DNA of 64,000 bases from Xanthomonas sp. 10-10 (GCF_040182365.1 NZ_CP144460.1:4154001-4218000), one strand, 5' to 3'. Positions 35,753 through 46,346 are shown, counted from the first letter of the stretch. Numbers and translations: made by a program. The notes: generated by a model not told the origin, from the letters alone.

Positions 35753-38629
35753 CTAGAACTTCAGATCCGCACGCACATACCAGAAACGCCCGCCGGGGAC
35801 GTCGTAAGTGGAGGCGTCGTAGCCATTGAGTGAGCACGACAGGCAGATCGGGGGATCCTTGTCGAAGACATTGTTCAAGCCGGCGTTGAGTTGCAGTCCC
35901 TTGAGCCAGTCGAAGCGGTATCCCACCTGCGCATCGTGATAGGTGATCGCATCCAGCCGATTTGTGCCGACCGACGGATCCGAGCACACCGCAAACTCCA
36001 CCGCATCGCCGCACTGCTCGGTGAGCTTGGAGATGTAGCGCGCCGTCCACGATGCGGTCCAGTTGCCCAGCGACCAATCAAGGACGGCATTGCTGGTCCA
36101 CTCGGGAATCGCACTGTCGACCACTTCGATCCCCGGCCCCTGTGGCTGCCGCTGCCCGGCTGCGCCCAGTGCTTCGTAACGGCCCACGAACGTGTTCTGC
36201 CATGACAGCTTGAAGCGGCCGAATGCGCTTTCCGGCAGCGTCCAGAACAGGTCCACGTCCCAACCATCGGTCTTGATCGAGCCCAGGTTGGTCAGCCGGT
36301 TGTTGAAGGCGTTGATGCCGCCGGTGGACGCGCGCCCGATGCCGTCGCAATACAGCGCATCCAGTGTATCGACGCACAGATCCAGCTGCGTCTGCGCGTT
36401 GATGGCCTGGATCGCGCCATCGACGTGATGGCGATAGAACGTCACCTCCATGTCCAGCCGGTCGGACCAGCTGGCGTTGCTGGCAAAGCCCGGACTGAAC
36501 ACAAAGCCGGCGCTAAAGCTGCGCGAGCGCTCCGGATCCAGTTGCTCGTTGCCACCGGTGGTGACCGAAATCTGCTGGTTGGCCTGCTGGTAACCGCCCG
36601 GCACGCCCAGTGCCGCGCAGTTGGCCGCACTGCCGCGCGGCGCGGTACCGCCCAGGCCGATCGAGCAGGGATCGGACAATTGCAGGTCGGCGCGCGCAGC
36701 CGAACCGAACAGTTCGCCGATGGTCGGCGCACGGAAACCTTCGGCGTAGCTGGTCCGCAACACCAGCTCATCGGTGACCTGCCAGCGCAGGCCGTACTTG
36801 GGCGTGAATTCACCGCCGAAGGTGGAGTAATCCGAGTAGCGGCCGGCGATGTTCAGATCGAGCTTGTCGCCCAACGACGAGTTGGCGAAGATCGGGATGT
36901 TCAGCTCGAGATACGCCTCGTTGACGTCGTAGCTACCGGAGGTCGGCAACGACGGCACGCCGTTGTAGCGGCCGGCCACGGTGAGCGGATCGGGCTGATA
37001 CGAGCCTTCGTACTTGCGGTATTCGTAGCCGCCGGCAAACGATACCGCGCCGCCCGGCAGCTGGAACAATTCGCTGCTGAGGTTGGCGGTGAACAGGCTC
37101 AACTCGTTCTGGCTGCGATCGCGCACCACCGGCTGGATCCAGCGCAACATCTCCGGAGTGATGCTGCCGGCACCGCTGAAGATATCCAGCGGCACGCAAC
37201 CGGCCACCGCCGCGCACGCGGCCGGGTCGCCCAAGGCCAGATTGATGTTGAACAGGTTGTAGCTGCCGTAGTTGGTCTGCTCGGCCTTGTTTTTGCTGTA
37301 CATGCCGTTGACATCCCAATACCAGGTGCGCGCGGCCGCTTCGAACGTCCCTACCAGCCCGGTGCCGACGTACTGCGTATCCACCTGCTGTTCGTAGCGA
37401 CGCGGCCCGCCTTCCACCGGACGCCGGCCGATCTGGATCAGGTTGGTGGCCGAGTTCAGATCGAAGCCGAACGGATTGAACGGATTCAAGCCGGAAATCA
37501 CGATGTTGTCGGCGAGCGGATTGCCGGTACCGGCATCGGGGCCGAGAAAGATCGGCTCCGGCGCGGCCTGGTTGGTCGACTCGCGGCGATTGCCCAATGC
37601 CTTGACGTACCACTGCACGTCGTCGTTGAAGTAATAGCGGAACTGCGCAAACACGCCCTTGCGCTCGGACGGTGTCAGCAACAGGTTCTGCTCGGCGAAG
37701 TTGTAGCGGTCTGCGGTGCCGAAGCAGTGATAGTCGTCGCCGCGTGTGCACCCAGCGCTGCCGTCGTATTGCGGCGTGCCCACGCCTGCATTGGGCGTGA
37801 GGTTCTGGCGCGCGCCGGTGTTCGGGTCGACGAACTGAAAGCGCCCATCCGGCGTGGCCGAGCTGCCGAAGGTCAGCCCGGTGCCCGGGATCGGAAAGCG
37901 CGCCTGCGCACGGTCGCGCGCATAGATCGGGTCCTGCTTGACGTAGCTGGCGCCCAGAAACAGGCTGAAATCCTCGCCGCTGGTGCCCCAGGCCAGGTCC
38001 ACGCCCTGGTTGGCGCCATCGCCCTTGCCGTATTGGCCATAGTTGAGCGTGACCTGCGCGCCGTCGAAGCTGCGCCGGGTGATGATGTTGACCACGCCGG
38101 CAATCGCATCGGAGCCGTATAACGACGAAGCGCCGTCTTCGAGCACTTCGATGCGTTCGACGATCGCCAGCGGGATGGTGTTGAGGTCGGTCGACGAGCC
38201 CACGCCCGAGGCGGACGACTCGTTGACCCAGCGGATGCCATCGACCAGCACCAGCACGCGCTTGGAGCCCAGGTGGCGCAGATCCACCTGCGCCGAACCC
38301 GCCCCCACGCCGCTGCCGTCGGGCGGAAAGCCGAAATTGCCGGACGAATTGAACTTGGCATTGAGCGCCGAACCGGACGCGGTGAGCTCCTGCAGCACTT
38401 CGCCGATCGAGGTCAGGCCGGTACGTTCGATATCTGCGCGGTTGAGCGTCTGGATCGGCACCTGACCTTGCAGCTCCGCGGTCTTGATGCGGGTGCCGGT
38501 GACTTGCACGCTATCGAGCGTACGCGTGCCGGGGGCGTCGGGCTGTTGCGCCCAGGCCAGTGTGGGGATCAGACACAACGACAGCTGCACGGCCAGGCAT
38601 GACCGAGACGGGGCAATCAGACGCTTCAT
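35753..38629 (-). CDS. TonB-dependent outer-membrane receptor
   Basis: 958 residues: signal peptide (residues 1-27, PTLAWAQ), no STN domain, plug domain (about 55-170: [14 protein letters not shown] as TonB-box region, then [16 protein letters not shown] and [16 protein letters not shown]) and a 22-strand barrel ending in aromatic F (RADLKF). Xanthomonas has dozens of these receptors, several for plant carbohydrates. The substrate here is unknown, though it lies near pectate lyase genes. ATG 38629 has AAAGG adjacent, GAGAG further up. Confidence 0.93.
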   Translation of the reverse strand: MKRLIAPSRSCLAVQLSLCLIPTLAWAQQPDAPGTRTLDSVQVTGTRIKTAELQGQVPIQTLNRADIERTGLTSIGEVLQELTASGSALNAKFNSSGNFGFPPDGSGVGAGSAQVDLRHLGSKRVLVLVDGIRWVNESSASGVGSSTDLNTIPLAIVERIEVLEDGASSLYGSDAIAGVVNIITRRSFDGAQVTLNYGQYGKGDGANQGVDLAWGTSGEDFSLFLGASYVKQDPIYARDRAQARFPIPGTGLTFGSSATPDGRFQFVDPNTGARQNLTPNAGVGTPQYDGSAGCTRGDDYHCFGTADRYNFAEQNLLLTPSERKGVFAQFRYYFNDDVQWYVKALGNRRESTNQAAPEPIFLGPDAGTGNPLADNIVISGLNPFNPFGFDLNSATNLIQIGRRPVEGGPRRYEQQVDTQYVGTGLVGTFEAAARTWYWDVNGMYSKNKAEQTNYGSYNLFNINLALGDPAACAAVAGCVPLDIFSGAGSITPEMLRWIQPVVRDRSQNELSLFTANLSSELFQLPGGAVSFAGGYEYRKYEGSYQPDPLTVAGRYNGVPSLPTSGSYDVNEAYLELNIPIFANSSLGDKLDLNIAGRYSDYSTFGGEFTPKYGLRWQVTDELVLRTSYAEGFRAPTIGELFGSAARADLQLSDPCSIGLGGTAPRGSAANCAALGVPGGYQQANQQISVTTGGNEQLDPERSRSFSAGFVFSPGFASNASWSDRLDMEVTFYRHHVDGAIQAINAQTQLDLCVDTLDALYCDGIGRASTGGINAFNNRLTNLGSIKTDGWDVDLFWTLPESAFGRFKLSWQNTFVGRYEALGAAGQRQPQGPGIEVVDSAIPEWTSNAVLDWSLGNWTASWTARYISKLTEQCGDAVEFAVCSDPSVGTNRLDAITYHDAQVGYRFDWLKGLQLNAGLNNVFDKDPPICLSCSLNGYDASTYDVPGGRFWYVRADLKF

Positions 38630-38901
38630 CCTTTCTCTCTCCAGAAGGATCTTTGAGTGTCCGCACGCCCCCGTGCCCTGCGGTCCATCCCGAGTTGTAA
38701 ACGAAACCTTAACGCGTCGCAATCTGGCGATGCAGCACTGCGATGTGCGTCGCAGTGCGTGGTGTCTGCGCTGATGCCGACACCCGGAGCATAAGCGCAT
38801 CGTCCAGACGGTCGTCGCCGGGTGGCGTCGATGTGCCGCACGCTGCCGGGTGCGATGCGTGTTCACTCAAGCGCTCAGGCGTGCTTCGGTATAGTCGCGC
38901 G
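38630..38901. promoter_or_regulatory. Divergent spacer between TonB receptor and slt genes
   Basis: 272 bases. Near the slt start, TATAGT (38890-38895) lies six bases before ATG 38902 and no RBS is present between, suggesting a promoter that yields a leaderless slt mRNA. The -35 hexamer 17 bases upstream (TCAAGC) is poor. For the receptor gene I see no clear promoter. Confidence 0.4.
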
Positions 38902-40875
38902 ATGACTTATTTTCCCCGTCTTGCCACTGTTTTCGTCGGCCTGTTGTGCCTTGGCAGCACTGCGCTGCATGCGCAAAGCCTGGATCCGCAATTGACTGCC
39001 ATGCGCGATGCGATCGCTGCCGCAGAACGCGGCCAGTCCGATCCCGCCCAGCTCTCTGCATTGAGCCGCCATCCGCTGTATGGCTGGCTGGAATTCGCCA
39101 CGCTCAAGCGCAACATCGACAATGTCTCCAACGCGCAGGCGCAGGGATTTTTGCAGCGTTACGCCGGCCAGCCGGTGGCCGAAAGCTTCCGCAGCGCCTG
39201 GTTGCCGGCGGTCGCGCGCCGCCAGGACTGGAGTACCTTGCTGGCCAACTGGAAGGCCACCGACAACCTGGGCCTGCGCTGCGCACAGCTGACCGCGCGC
39301 CAGGCGACCGGCAGGCTGGACGCACAGTGGAGCCGCGATGCGTTGACGTTGTGGCGTAACGGCAAGGCCCTGCCCGATGCCTGCGAACCGGTGGTGGCGG
39401 GGCTGGAGTCGCGCGGCGAACTGACCCCGGCACTACGCTGGGAGCGGGTGGAAGCCGCTGCCGATGCGCAGCTGCCTGCGGTGATGCGTACGGCGGCACG
39501 CGGCTTGCCGGCGGCCGATCTGGCACTGGCCACCGATTACGCCTCCTTTCTCGACAAGGTCCACCCGCGTGCATTGGGTTGGCCCAAGACCGAGCGCAGC
39601 CGCCGCATCGCCGTCGATGGCCTGGCCAAGCTGGCCAAGACCGATCCGGACGCCGCCGAGCAACAGCTGCCGCAGTTCGCCAGCGCGCTGGGCTTGAGCG
39701 AGGCGCAACGCGGGCAGGTGCTGTATCAGATCGCGTTGTGGACGGTGGCGTCCTACCTGCCGGATTCGGCCCGCCGGCTCAACGCGGTGCCCGAGGCAGC
39801 CTACGACGAGCGCCTGCACGAATGGCGCGCGCGCGAGGCGATGTCGCGCGGCGATTGGCCTGCGGCATTGGCCGCCATCCGCAGGATGCCTGCCAGCCAG
39901 CGCGCCGATTCGCGCTGGCAGTATTTCGAAGCGCGCCTCACCGAAAAGACCGGTTCGGCGGCCGCCGCACAACCGCTGTATCGCGCCGCTGCGCAGTCGC
40001 CGACCTTCCACGGCTTCCTGGCCGCCGACCGCCTGCAGCAGCCGTATCGGCTATGCCCGTGGGAGCCCAAGGACAGCCCGCAGGCAAAGGCCGCAGTGGC
40101 GCGCGACCCGGCATTGACCCGTGCGATTGCGTTGTTCCAGATCGATCGCCCCGGTTGGGCCGTGGCCGAATGGAACGATGCCGCCAGCCGCTTCGACGAC
40201 ACCCAGCGCCGCCTGGCAGTGGAAGTGGCCAGCGACAACGGCTGGTTCGACCGCGCGGTGTTTGCGCTCGGCAAACAGCCGGACGAACAACGACTGTATT
40301 CGTTGCGTTTTCCGTTGCATCACGATGACAGCATTCGCCGCGAAGCCGCCAAGAACGCCATCGACCCGGCATGGGTTGCCGCAGAGATTCGTGCCGAAAG
40401 CATCTTCAATCCGCGTGCACGGTCGCCTGCCAACGCCATGGGCTTGATGCAGGTATTGCCCGGCACCGGCGCGGCGGTCGCCAAGGGCATCGCCCTGCCC
40501 GGCTACGCAGGTGCCGCCAGCCTGTACGAGCCGGACACCAACATCGCCATCGGCACCGCGTACCTGCGCCAGCTGCTCAACACCTACGGCCTGCCCTATC
40601 TCACCATCGCCGCCTACAACGCCGGCCCCGGCCCGACCGGCCGCTGGCAATCGCAACGGCCGGGCTTCGATCCGGACTTCTGGATCGAGACCATCAGCTA
40701 CAAGGAAACCCGCGAGTACGTTGCGCGTGTGCTGGCTTTCAGCGTGATCTACGACTGGCGCCTCAACGGCGACATGCTGCCGCTGAGCGACCGGCTGATG
40801 GGCAAGCTGGTGGACAAGCGCCAGAAACCGGTGTGCACGCCTGGCCAGAGCGCGAGCAACGCAGCGCAGGACTGA
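38902..40875 (+). CDS. slt: Soluble lytic murein transglycosylase (Slt70-like)
   Basis: 657 residues, periplasmic. Signal peptide (residues 1-24, ALHAQ), an alpha-helical superhelical U/L domain (about 25-460) and a C-terminal lysozyme-like SLT domain (about 480-630). The catalytic glutamate is in AEIRAESIFNPRARS, with GLMQVLPGT and NAGPG as family motifs. It cleaves peptidoglycan to 1,6-anhydro-muropeptides. The start at ATG 38902 has no RBS but is just after a -10-like box. The frame extends to 38743 without a better start. Confidence 0.95.
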   Translation: MTYFPRLATVFVGLLCLGSTALHAQSLDPQLTAMRDAIAAAERGQSDPAQLSALSRHPLYGWLEFATLKRNIDNVSNAQAQGFLQRYAGQPVAESFRSAWLPAVARRQDWSTLLANWKATDNLGLRCAQLTARQATGRLDAQWSRDALTLWRNGKALPDACEPVVAGLESRGELTPALRWERVEAAADAQLPAVMRTAARGLPAADLALATDYASFLDKVHPRALGWPKTERSRRIAVDGLAKLAKTDPDAAEQQLPQFASALGLSEAQRGQVLYQIALWTVASYLPDSARRLNAVPEAAYDERLHEWRAREAMSRGDWPAALAAIRRMPASQRADSRWQYFEARLTEKTGSAAAAQPLYRAAAQSPTFHGFLAADRLQQPYRLCPWEPKDSPQAKAAVARDPALTRAIALFQIDRPGWAVAEWNDAASRFDDTQRRLAVEVASDNGWFDRAVFALGKQPDEQRLYSLRFPLHHDDSIRREAAKNAIDPAWVAAEIRAESIFNPRARSPANAMGLMQVLPGTGAAVAKGIALPGYAGAASLYEPDTNIAIGTAYLRQLLNTYGLPYLTIAAYNAGPGPTGRWQSQRPGFDPDFWIETISYKETREYVARVLAFSVIYDWRLNGDMLPLSDRLMGKLVDKRQKPVCTPGQSASNAAQD

Positions 40876-41081
40876 GCGCACTTGCGCCGACGGGCATGGC
40901 CGCGCGGCCCAACGGTCGCGTTTGTGCCAGTGCGTTGTTCGACGCGAACTTTGCTTCATCGACGTGCGATACCGCGCCGCTTGCAGGACACGTGGCGATT
41001 GCATCGTTTGAAGCGCACTGGCGTTGCGTGCTGGCCTCGTCGACTGTTCTCAAGCGGGCATCCACGGTAACCGGGCAAACG

Positions 41082-41111
41082 CACAACGCCCGCATCGCTG
41101 CGGGCGTTGTG
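41082..41111. terminator. Perfect hairpin between convergent slt and pel genes
   Basis: CACAACGCCCGCA, loop TCGC, TGCGGGCGTTGTG. It lies 44 bases before the pel stop (41156) and 206 bases after the slt stop. Thirteen uninterrupted pairs; no long T-run, so a bidirectional terminator is likely but not certain. Confidence 0.6.
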
Positions 41112-41155
41112 TGATGGCCTGCAGCGCTGCAACCATCGCAGCGCTGCATCGCGCG

Positions 41156-42298
41156 TTACAGCTTGCCGGCGCCGGCCTTGGCCTTGACGTCTGCAGCCAC
41201 CTTGTTGGCAGACAGCAGGTTGTAGGTGTAAGGCGGTTTCCAGCCGATGTTGCTGTTCCAGGAGCAGCTCAAGGCCTTGCCATTGAGCAGCGAGCCCTGG
41301 TCGCGGTACACGCTGCCCTTGTAATCGGCAGCGATCTTGTCGCAGCTGCTCACGCCGCTGATATCAAAGGCATTATTCTCGGAGAAGATCTTCGATTCCT
41401 TGCCTACGCCATGCGCGTGCGAGAACGGGTAGACCTTATTGCTGGTGCTGCCCACGTGGTAGTTGTTGTACAGATGCACCTGACCGAAACGCACCCGCGG
41501 TGCACGTGCGGAAATGTTTTCGAACAAGGTGTTGTGGATGGTCACCTTGAGCTTGCCGCTGTCGGTGCTGGACGCGCTGTCGCTGGAACCGATCAGGCTG
41601 TTCTTCTCGTGCGACTTGAATGCCGAGTACGAGATGGTCACGAAGTTGGCGCCCTTCTTGACGTCCATCGCGCCATCGTGATGCTGCTTGGGTCGGCCAT
41701 TGGCGGTGCCGTTCTGATCGTCGGTGCGACGACCATCGGTAAAGGTCACGTGGTCCACCCAGACATTGGTGGCACCTTCCACGGTCAGGCCGTCGTACTC
41801 GGAATTCCAGTTGCCTTTGTCGCCATCGTCGGCATCCCACTTCGGTTCCGGATCCCACGGATTTTCGATGGTGAGGTTGCGCACGATGACGTCGTTGGCC
41901 TTGACGTAGAAATAGCCTTCGCGGATTTCTGCATTGGTGCCGACGCCGATCAGCGTGGTCTTGGTCGGGATATCCAGACGCGCGCGCGTCTTCATGTCCG
42001 AGGTCTTGGTGTAGGCCTTGCCTTCGCTGATGTCGATGACACCCTTGACCTTGATGATGCGCCCGTTACTGCCCGCGCCGGCCTTCAGCGCAGCCTTCAA
42101 TTGCGCTGCATTGGTGACGGTATAGATGTCCGCTGCAGAGGCTTTGGAACCGCCCTTTGTGCCGCCGTTCTGGGTGGCCCAGCCGGTGGTGGCAACTTCC
42201 AGCGCAGGGTCTGCTGCATAGGCGGTGGTCGACAACAACGCGGCGCTCAACATAACGCCCACAACGGTACGTCCCACAACAGTCGATGCGTTCGACAT
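41156..42298 (-). CDS. pel: Secreted pectate lyase, PL1 (paralogue 1)
   Basis: 380 residues, parallel beta-helix enzyme that cleaves polygalacturonate by beta-elimination, with Ca2+. Signal peptide about residues 1-28 (STTAYAA). Family marks: [15 protein letters not shown] (Ca2+ aspartates), [21 protein letters not shown] and the catalytic arginine in [17 protein letters not shown] chose ATG 42298; ATG 42334 adds 12 residues. A paralogue follows upstream at 42540-43673, almost identical over the central part but more different near the N-terminus. Confidence 0.96.
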   Translation of the reverse strand: MSNASTVVGRTVVGVMLSAALLSTTAYAADPALEVATTGWATQNGGTKGGSKASAADIYTVTNAAQLKAALKAGAGSNGRIIKVKGVIDISEGKAYTKTSDMKTRARLDIPTKTTLIGVGTNAEIREGYFYVKANDVIVRNLTIENPWDPEPKWDADDGDKGNWNSEYDGLTVEGATNVWVDHVTFTDGRRTDDQNGTANGRPKQHHDGAMDVKKGANFVTISYSAFKSHEKNSLIGSSDSASSTDSGKLKVTIHNTLFENISARAPRVRFGQVHLYNNYHVGSTSNKVYPFSHAHGVGKESKIFSENNAFDISGVSSCDKIAADYKGSVYRDQGSLLNGKALSCSWNSNIGWKPPYTYNLLSANKVAADVKAKAGAGKL

Positions 42299-42416
42299 GG
42301 TGATGAAGTCTCTTGATTGAGTGATGCGTGACACGCCGCTGCGCGGCGTGCTCCCCGTGCGTTCGCCCAGGCCAACAGGCCAGTCCCCTAGCGAACCCGG
42401 CCGATGCTAATGCTTC

Positions 42417-42437
42417 TGTACATTATTTAAAAGTACA
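42417..42437 (-). promoter_or_regulatory. Palindrome TGTAC-N11-GTACA upstream of pel paralogue 1
   Basis: TGTAC (42417-42421) and GTACA (42433-42437) flank an AT-rich 11-base centre, about 120 bases before the pel ATG. The segment is clearly AT-richer than its neighbourhood, as expected for promoter DNA, and TTGAAA lies just upstream on the minus strand. Regulator unknown. Confidence 0.35.
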
Positions 42438-42539
42438 TTTTCAACATGTTGCACCTGCGTTTCTGGAATGGCTACGCGCCACGCGCAGCGCACGTTGTCG
42501 TGCACTGCGCGTGGCAACGTTTTCAGCAAGTGGGATCGC

Positions 42540-43673
42540 TTACAGCTTGCCGGCGCCTGCTTTTGCCTTGACGTCCGCAGCCACCTTGTCGGCCGACAGC
42601 AGGCTGTAGGTGTAAGGCGGCGTCCAGCCGATGTTGCTGTTCCAGGAGCAGCTCAAGGCCTTGCCATTGAGCAGCGAGCCCTGGTCGCGATACACGCTGC
42701 CACCGTAGTCGGCGGCGATCTTGTCGCAGCTGCTCACGCCGCTGATGTCGAACACGTTGCGCTCGGAAAAGATCTTTGATTCCTTGCCCACGCCATGCGC
42801 GTGCGAGAACGGGTAGACCTTATTGCTGGTACTGCCCACGTGGTAGTTGTTGTACAGATGCACCTGGCCGAAACGCACCCGCGGTGCACGTGCGGAGATG
42901 TTCTCGAACAAGGTGTTGTGGATGGTCACCTTGAGCTTGCCGCTATCGGTGCTGGAGGCGCTGTCGCTGGAACCGATCAGGTCGTTCTTCTCGTGCGACT
43001 TGAACGCGGAGTAGGAAATGGTGACGAAATTGGCGCCCTTCTTGACGTCCATCGCGCCATCGTGGTGCTGCTTCGGTCGGCCGTTGGCGGTGCCGTTCTG
43101 ATCGTCGGTGCGGCGACCATCGGTAAAGGTCACGTGGTCCACCCAGACGTTGGTGGCGCCTTCCACGGTCAGGCCGTCGTACTCGGAATTCCAGTTGCCG
43201 GCGCTGCCGTCATCCGGATCCCAGACCGGCTCCGGATCCCACGGATTTTCGATGGTGAGGTTGCGGATGATGACGTCGTTGGCCTTGACGTACATGTAGC
43301 CTTCGCGGATCTCGGCGTTGCTGGTGATGCCGATCAAGGTGGTCTTGGTCGGGATATCCAGACGCGCACGCGTCTTCATGTCCGAGGTCTTGGTGTACGG
43401 CTTGCCTTCGCTGACATCAATGATGCCGCTGATCTTGATGATGCGCCCGTTGCTGCCCACGCTGGCCTTCAGCGCGGCCTTCAGCTCGGCGGCATTCTTG
43501 ACGGTATAGATGTTGGCAGCGGCGGCCTTGGAGCCGCCCTTGGTGCCGCCGTTCTGTGTCGCCCACCCAGTGGTTGCCACTTCCAGCGCTGGATCGGCGC
43601 TTGCAATGCCGGTGAGCAGCAACGACCCGACAAACAGCGACGCGGCGGCCGCCGTCGAAAATTTCGGCTTCAT
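42540..43673 (-). CDS. pel: Secreted pectate lyase, PL1 (paralogue 2)
   Basis: 377 residues, signal peptide about 1-26 (LLTGIASA). The same PL1 motifs as paralogue 1 ([31 protein letters not shown]). GAGGGAGA precedes ATG 43673. The C-terminal two thirds is nearly identical to the neighbour at 41156-42298, with one substitution (D for S before LIGSS) over about 170 residues, whereas the first 150 residues carry many changes. Tandem duplication with later homogenisation is likely. Both are plant-tissue maceration enzymes. Confidence 0.96.
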   Translation of the reverse strand: MKPKFSTAAAASLFVGSLLLTGIASADPALEVATTGWATQNGGTKGGSKAAAANIYTVKNAAELKAALKASVGSNGRIIKISGIIDVSEGKPYTKTSDMKTRARLDIPTKTTLIGITSNAEIREGYMYVKANDVIIRNLTIENPWDPEPVWDPDDGSAGNWNSEYDGLTVEGATNVWVDHVTFTDGRRTDDQNGTANGRPKQHHDGAMDVKKGANFVTISYSAFKSHEKNDLIGSSDSASSTDSGKLKVTIHNTLFENISARAPRVRFGQVHLYNNYHVGSTSNKVYPFSHAHGVGKESKIFSERNVFDISGVSSCDKIAADYGGSVYRDQGSLLNGKALSCSWNSNIGWTPPYTYSLLSADKVAADVKAKAGAGKL

Positions 43674-44495
43674 CTTGATGTCTCCCTCGAATGGGTTCGA
43701 TACGCCGCGCGGCGGCGCATCCCTCGTCTAGCGACTGCGGAACGTACTTTTCATCTCTGTAATGTTCAGTTCCGCGAAACGGATACTAGGAGCATCGCAA
43801 TCGCTTGTATCTAGGCAATGCATCGATGTGCACGCGCAGTCACGCAAACGGTTGCGAGACACCACAGAGAAGACAAAACGTTGTAATCAAGACATGCGGA
43901 GACAGCGCCAGGGACACTGCAGCGCAGCATGATGCGTGTCGCATTGCAGCTGGACATGCATCCGAGCCAGCGTGTTGCCGCGATCACGTCTGCGCGCTTT
44001 TTCCAGGCAAAAGCATCGATTGCAACGTGCCGATGACACGCGCGTGCGCATTGCGCGCACGCTTGAGGCGTTCGACGCGAACGCACTGCATCTGGTCGAG
44101 GCAAGTATGGCAACCGCGACGCGCCATGCGAGTAACCGGCACACGCAAAACCGCTGTGATGCTGCTGACCGGATGAAGCGCATGGCACACGCGCGCTGCC
44201 TGCTACAAGCTGCCGTCAAGACAATGGGATCGACCACATCGCGCCGACCAACATCGCTGCCGCGTTGCATGCACTCGGCAGAACATGCCAGCCGGCGTCG
44301 CTTTCGCATGCAACACCCAATGCGCGCCCCGGACCCGTAAGCGACTGACTGCAGCGGCCCAAGCCAAAGCGCCCTCAGGCCGGCGCGCACGTTTCATGCG
44401 CACGGCCGTCGGTATGCGCACACGTCATGCGTGCGGTCGGCGCCTGCAATCGATTCGATGATGGGCAACCCGCGTAGGCGGGGCTGCTGCGTCGC
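43674..44495. other. Long intergenic region between pel and rimI
   Basis: About 820 bases with no gene I can support. Overlapping open frames on both strands have Arg/Cys-rich compositions without RBS or domain. The first 150 bases upstream of the pel gene are AT-richer and should hold its promoter (GTACTTTTCATCTC near 43744). Base composition falls back to ordinary levels beyond 43850. It could contain an sRNA but nothing marks one. Confidence 0.5.
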
Positions 44496-44969
44496 TCAGG
44501 AAAACCCTTCGAAGAACAACTCGATCGCCATCACCAGCGCATCTTCGCGTCCGGTGTGGGAAGGGTAGTAGCGCGGGCGACGGCCGATCTCGTTGAAGCC
44601 TTCGGAGTGATACAGCGCAATCGCCGAAGGATTGGACGGACGCACCTCCAGAAATGCGCGCCGCGCGCCGCGGTCGCAGGCGCCCTTGATCAGCGCACGC
44701 AACAACACGCGGCCATGTCCTTGCGACTGCGCTTCCGGCGCGATGCAGACGTTGAGGACATGCGCCTCGTCGGCGGCAACGCTGATGATGCCGTAGCCGA
44801 TGACCTGGCCGCCCTGCTCCATCACCCAACCCGGGTAGCCCGCCTGCAGGCAATCGCGAAAGATGCTGCGCGTCCACGGAAACGGATAGGCACGTTGCTC
44901 GATCTCCATCACCACGTCCAGATCGCTTTCGCGCATGGCACGCAGCGCCGTGGGCAGCGGGGCGTTCAT
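44496..44969 (-). CDS. rimI: Ribosomal protein S18 alanine N-acetyltransferase
   Basis: 157 residues, GNAT fold. It acetylates the N-terminal alanine of ribosomal protein S18. The acetyl-CoA loop is QSQGHGRVLL (Q/RxxGxG/A), preceded by HVLNVCIAPE and followed by FLEVRPSNPSAIALYHSEGFNEIGRRPRYY split by the loop, all typical of RimI. Start at 44969; the frame runs further to 45110 but inside the upstream gene. The upstream gene (stop at 44975) is probably the HolD-like subunit, the same order as holD-rimI in E. coli. Confidence 0.93.
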   Translation of the reverse strand: MNAPLPTALRAMRESDLDVVMEIEQRAYPFPWTRSIFRDCLQAGYPGWVMEQGGQVIGYGIISVAADEAHVLNVCIAPEAQSQGHGRVLLRALIKGACDRGARRAFLEVRPSNPSAIALYHSEGFNEIGRRPRYYPSHTGREDALVMAIELFFEGFS

Positions 44970-44974
44970 TGCGC

Positions 44975-45439
44975 TCACGCCGGGTCCTGCCGGCGACGCA
45001 GCGCGCGCAGCTGCGGCCACAGCGCGCGCTTGGCGGCCGGGTTGCCACGCAACTCGGCCAGTGGCCAGGAGGCCATCAAGGCTTGCGTCGACGGGTCGCC
45101 CGGGTCGCAACCGGACGCGCGCAGCAACGCCATCTGCAAGCGGTCGGGCAGACCAACGCGGCTGCGTCGTTGCGGTGCAGCCGCCGAACCTGTGCCGGGC
45201 GCATGCGACTGCGCCGGCGCGGCGGGCGCAGTACGACGTGCCGGCGGTGCAGCTGCCGGAGCCGCCGGCGCGAGACGTGGCTCACGCACGGGTGCAGGCG
45301 CCGGCGCGTGCTCTGCGAGGTCAACCGGCGCAGGCGGCGCATCGGCGGTGTCGCGATCCAGATACACGGTGTGCCCCATCGCCTGCAGGCACGACACCTG
45401 CAGGTCCGACCACACCGGCTCGTGCGCAGACTCGCTCAT
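44975..45439 (-). CDS. Ala/Pro-rich protein, probable DNA polymerase III psi (HolD-like)
   Basis: 154 residues. The first 30 residues (WSDLQVSCLQAMGHTVYLDRD) resemble the N-terminal psi peptide of HolD that binds the clamp loader (R..LQQLG...W.LR), and the last 40 (NPAAKRALWPQLRALRRR) resemble the HolD C-terminus ending near ALWQQI. The centre (about 40-95) is a low-complexity Ala/Pro/Arg linker, so family search may miss it. It lies five bases before rimI, the E. coli holD-rimI order. Clamp-loader accessory is thus the favoured role; sequence alone is not proof. Confidence 0.55.
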   Translation of the reverse strand: MSESAHEPVWSDLQVSCLQAMGHTVYLDRDTADAPPAPVDLAEHAPAPAPVREPRLAPAAPAAAPPARRTAPAAPAQSHAPGTGSAAAPQRRSRVGLPDRLQMALLRASGCDPGDPSTQALMASWPLAELRGNPAAKRALWPQLRALRRRQDPA

Positions 45440-45449
45440 GGGTGCAGGC

Positions 45450-46223
45450 TCATGGCAGCTCGGGCACGCGCCGCCAGCGCCGCCACAGCCACATCGCCGG
45501 GCCGGACAACGCGTACAGCACCCCGATCACCAGCAGCGACCGCGCCAGGTCGATCACCAGCAACGCGATCACCACCGTGGCGACCGCCAATGCCAGGAAC
45601 GGTACACGGTCGGCACGCGGGCCACGCGCGCCGCCCTTGAAGCTCCAGAAGCGGATCCGGCTGACCATCAACAGCGCCGATACCACCGTGACCGCCAGCG
45701 CCACGTAGCGCAGCTGCTCGCCGTCGAAGCCCAGGCTGTCGTCGGCGAACGCCCACACGAAGGACATCATCAAGCCGGCCGCGGCCGGACTGGCCAGACC
45801 GATGAACCAGCGCTTGTCGACCACGCCGACCTGGGTGTTGAAGCGCGCCAGCCGCAGCGCCGCGCAAGCGGCATACAAGAAGGCGGCCGACCAGCCGACC
45901 CGGCCCATCACGTTGCTGTCGTATTTCAGCGCCGACAGCGACCAGTGGTACATCACCAGCGCCGGGGCCATGCCGAAGCTGACCAGATCGGCCAGCGAGT
46001 CGTACTGCACGCCGAATTCGCTGCTGGTGTTGGTCAGGCGCGCGACCCGGCCGTCCAGCCCGTCCATCACCGCCGCCACGAACACCGCCATCGCCGCCTG
46101 GACGAACTGACCATTGGCGGCGGCGATGATGGCGTAGAAACCGGAAAACAGCCCGGCGGTGGTGAACAGGTTCGGCAGCAGGTAAATCGTGCGCGAGCGC
46201 GGGGGCGGTCTCATTTCATCCAT
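45450..46223 (-). CDS. pssA: CDP-diacylglycerol-serine O-phosphatidyltransferase
   Basis: 257 residues with eight hydrophobic helices, an integral membrane phosphatidylserine synthase (type II). The CDP-alcohol phosphotransferase motif is complete: DGLDGRVARL with G and the D-x3-D pair following (FGVQYDSLADLVSFG). It makes phosphatidylserine, the precursor of phosphatidylethanolamine. Start ATG 46223 (MDEMRPPP); ATG 46214 is the alternative. It ends just before the psi-like gene (11 bases), so pssA, psi-like and rimI may be one transcript. Confidence 0.94.
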   Translation of the reverse strand: MDEMRPPPRSRTIYLLPNLFTTAGLFSGFYAIIAAANGQFVQAAMAVFVAAVMDGLDGRVARLTNTSSEFGVQYDSLADLVSFGMAPALVMYHWSLSALKYDSNVMGRVGWSAAFLYAACAALRLARFNTQVGVVDKRWFIGLASPAAAGLMMSFVWAFADDSLGFDGEQLRYVALAVTVVSALLMVSRIRFWSFKGGARGPRADRVPFLALAVATVVIALLVIDLARSLLVIGVLYALSGPAMWLWRRWRRVPELP

Positions 46224-46346
46224 CCGGCAAGTGTAGGGCCTGAGGTCCGTCCGGCGGTAGCGCGCCCGCCCCGCCGCCGCGCGATCACTTGCCAGCGCGG
46301 GCCGCGGATGCTGCAATCGCGGGGGGAATCATCCAGGGGAAGCCAC

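Noticed and set aside
36425-38122. A 565-codon + strand frame inside the TonB receptor gene
   Set aside because: Antisense shadow of a gene with strong codon bias. Val/Ala/Arg-rich, no RBS, no family.
42368-42394. A PIP-box-like sequence upstream of pel paralogue 1: TTCGC, 15 bases, TTGGC (minus strand)
   Set aside because: The second half deviates from TTCGB and no -10 box lies at the expected distance, so HrpX control is not supported.
43887-44390. Possible small genes in the 820-bp gap after the pectate lyases
   Set aside because: Frames on both strands overlap, are Arg/Cys/His-rich and lack RBS and homology.
44556-46346. A 729-codon open frame on the + strand running across rimI, psi-like and pssA genes
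   Set aside because: It is antisense to clear genes, its sequence is Ala/Arg/His-rich with no domain, and only its last 132 codons (from 46347) have an RBS, signal peptide and a known domain.
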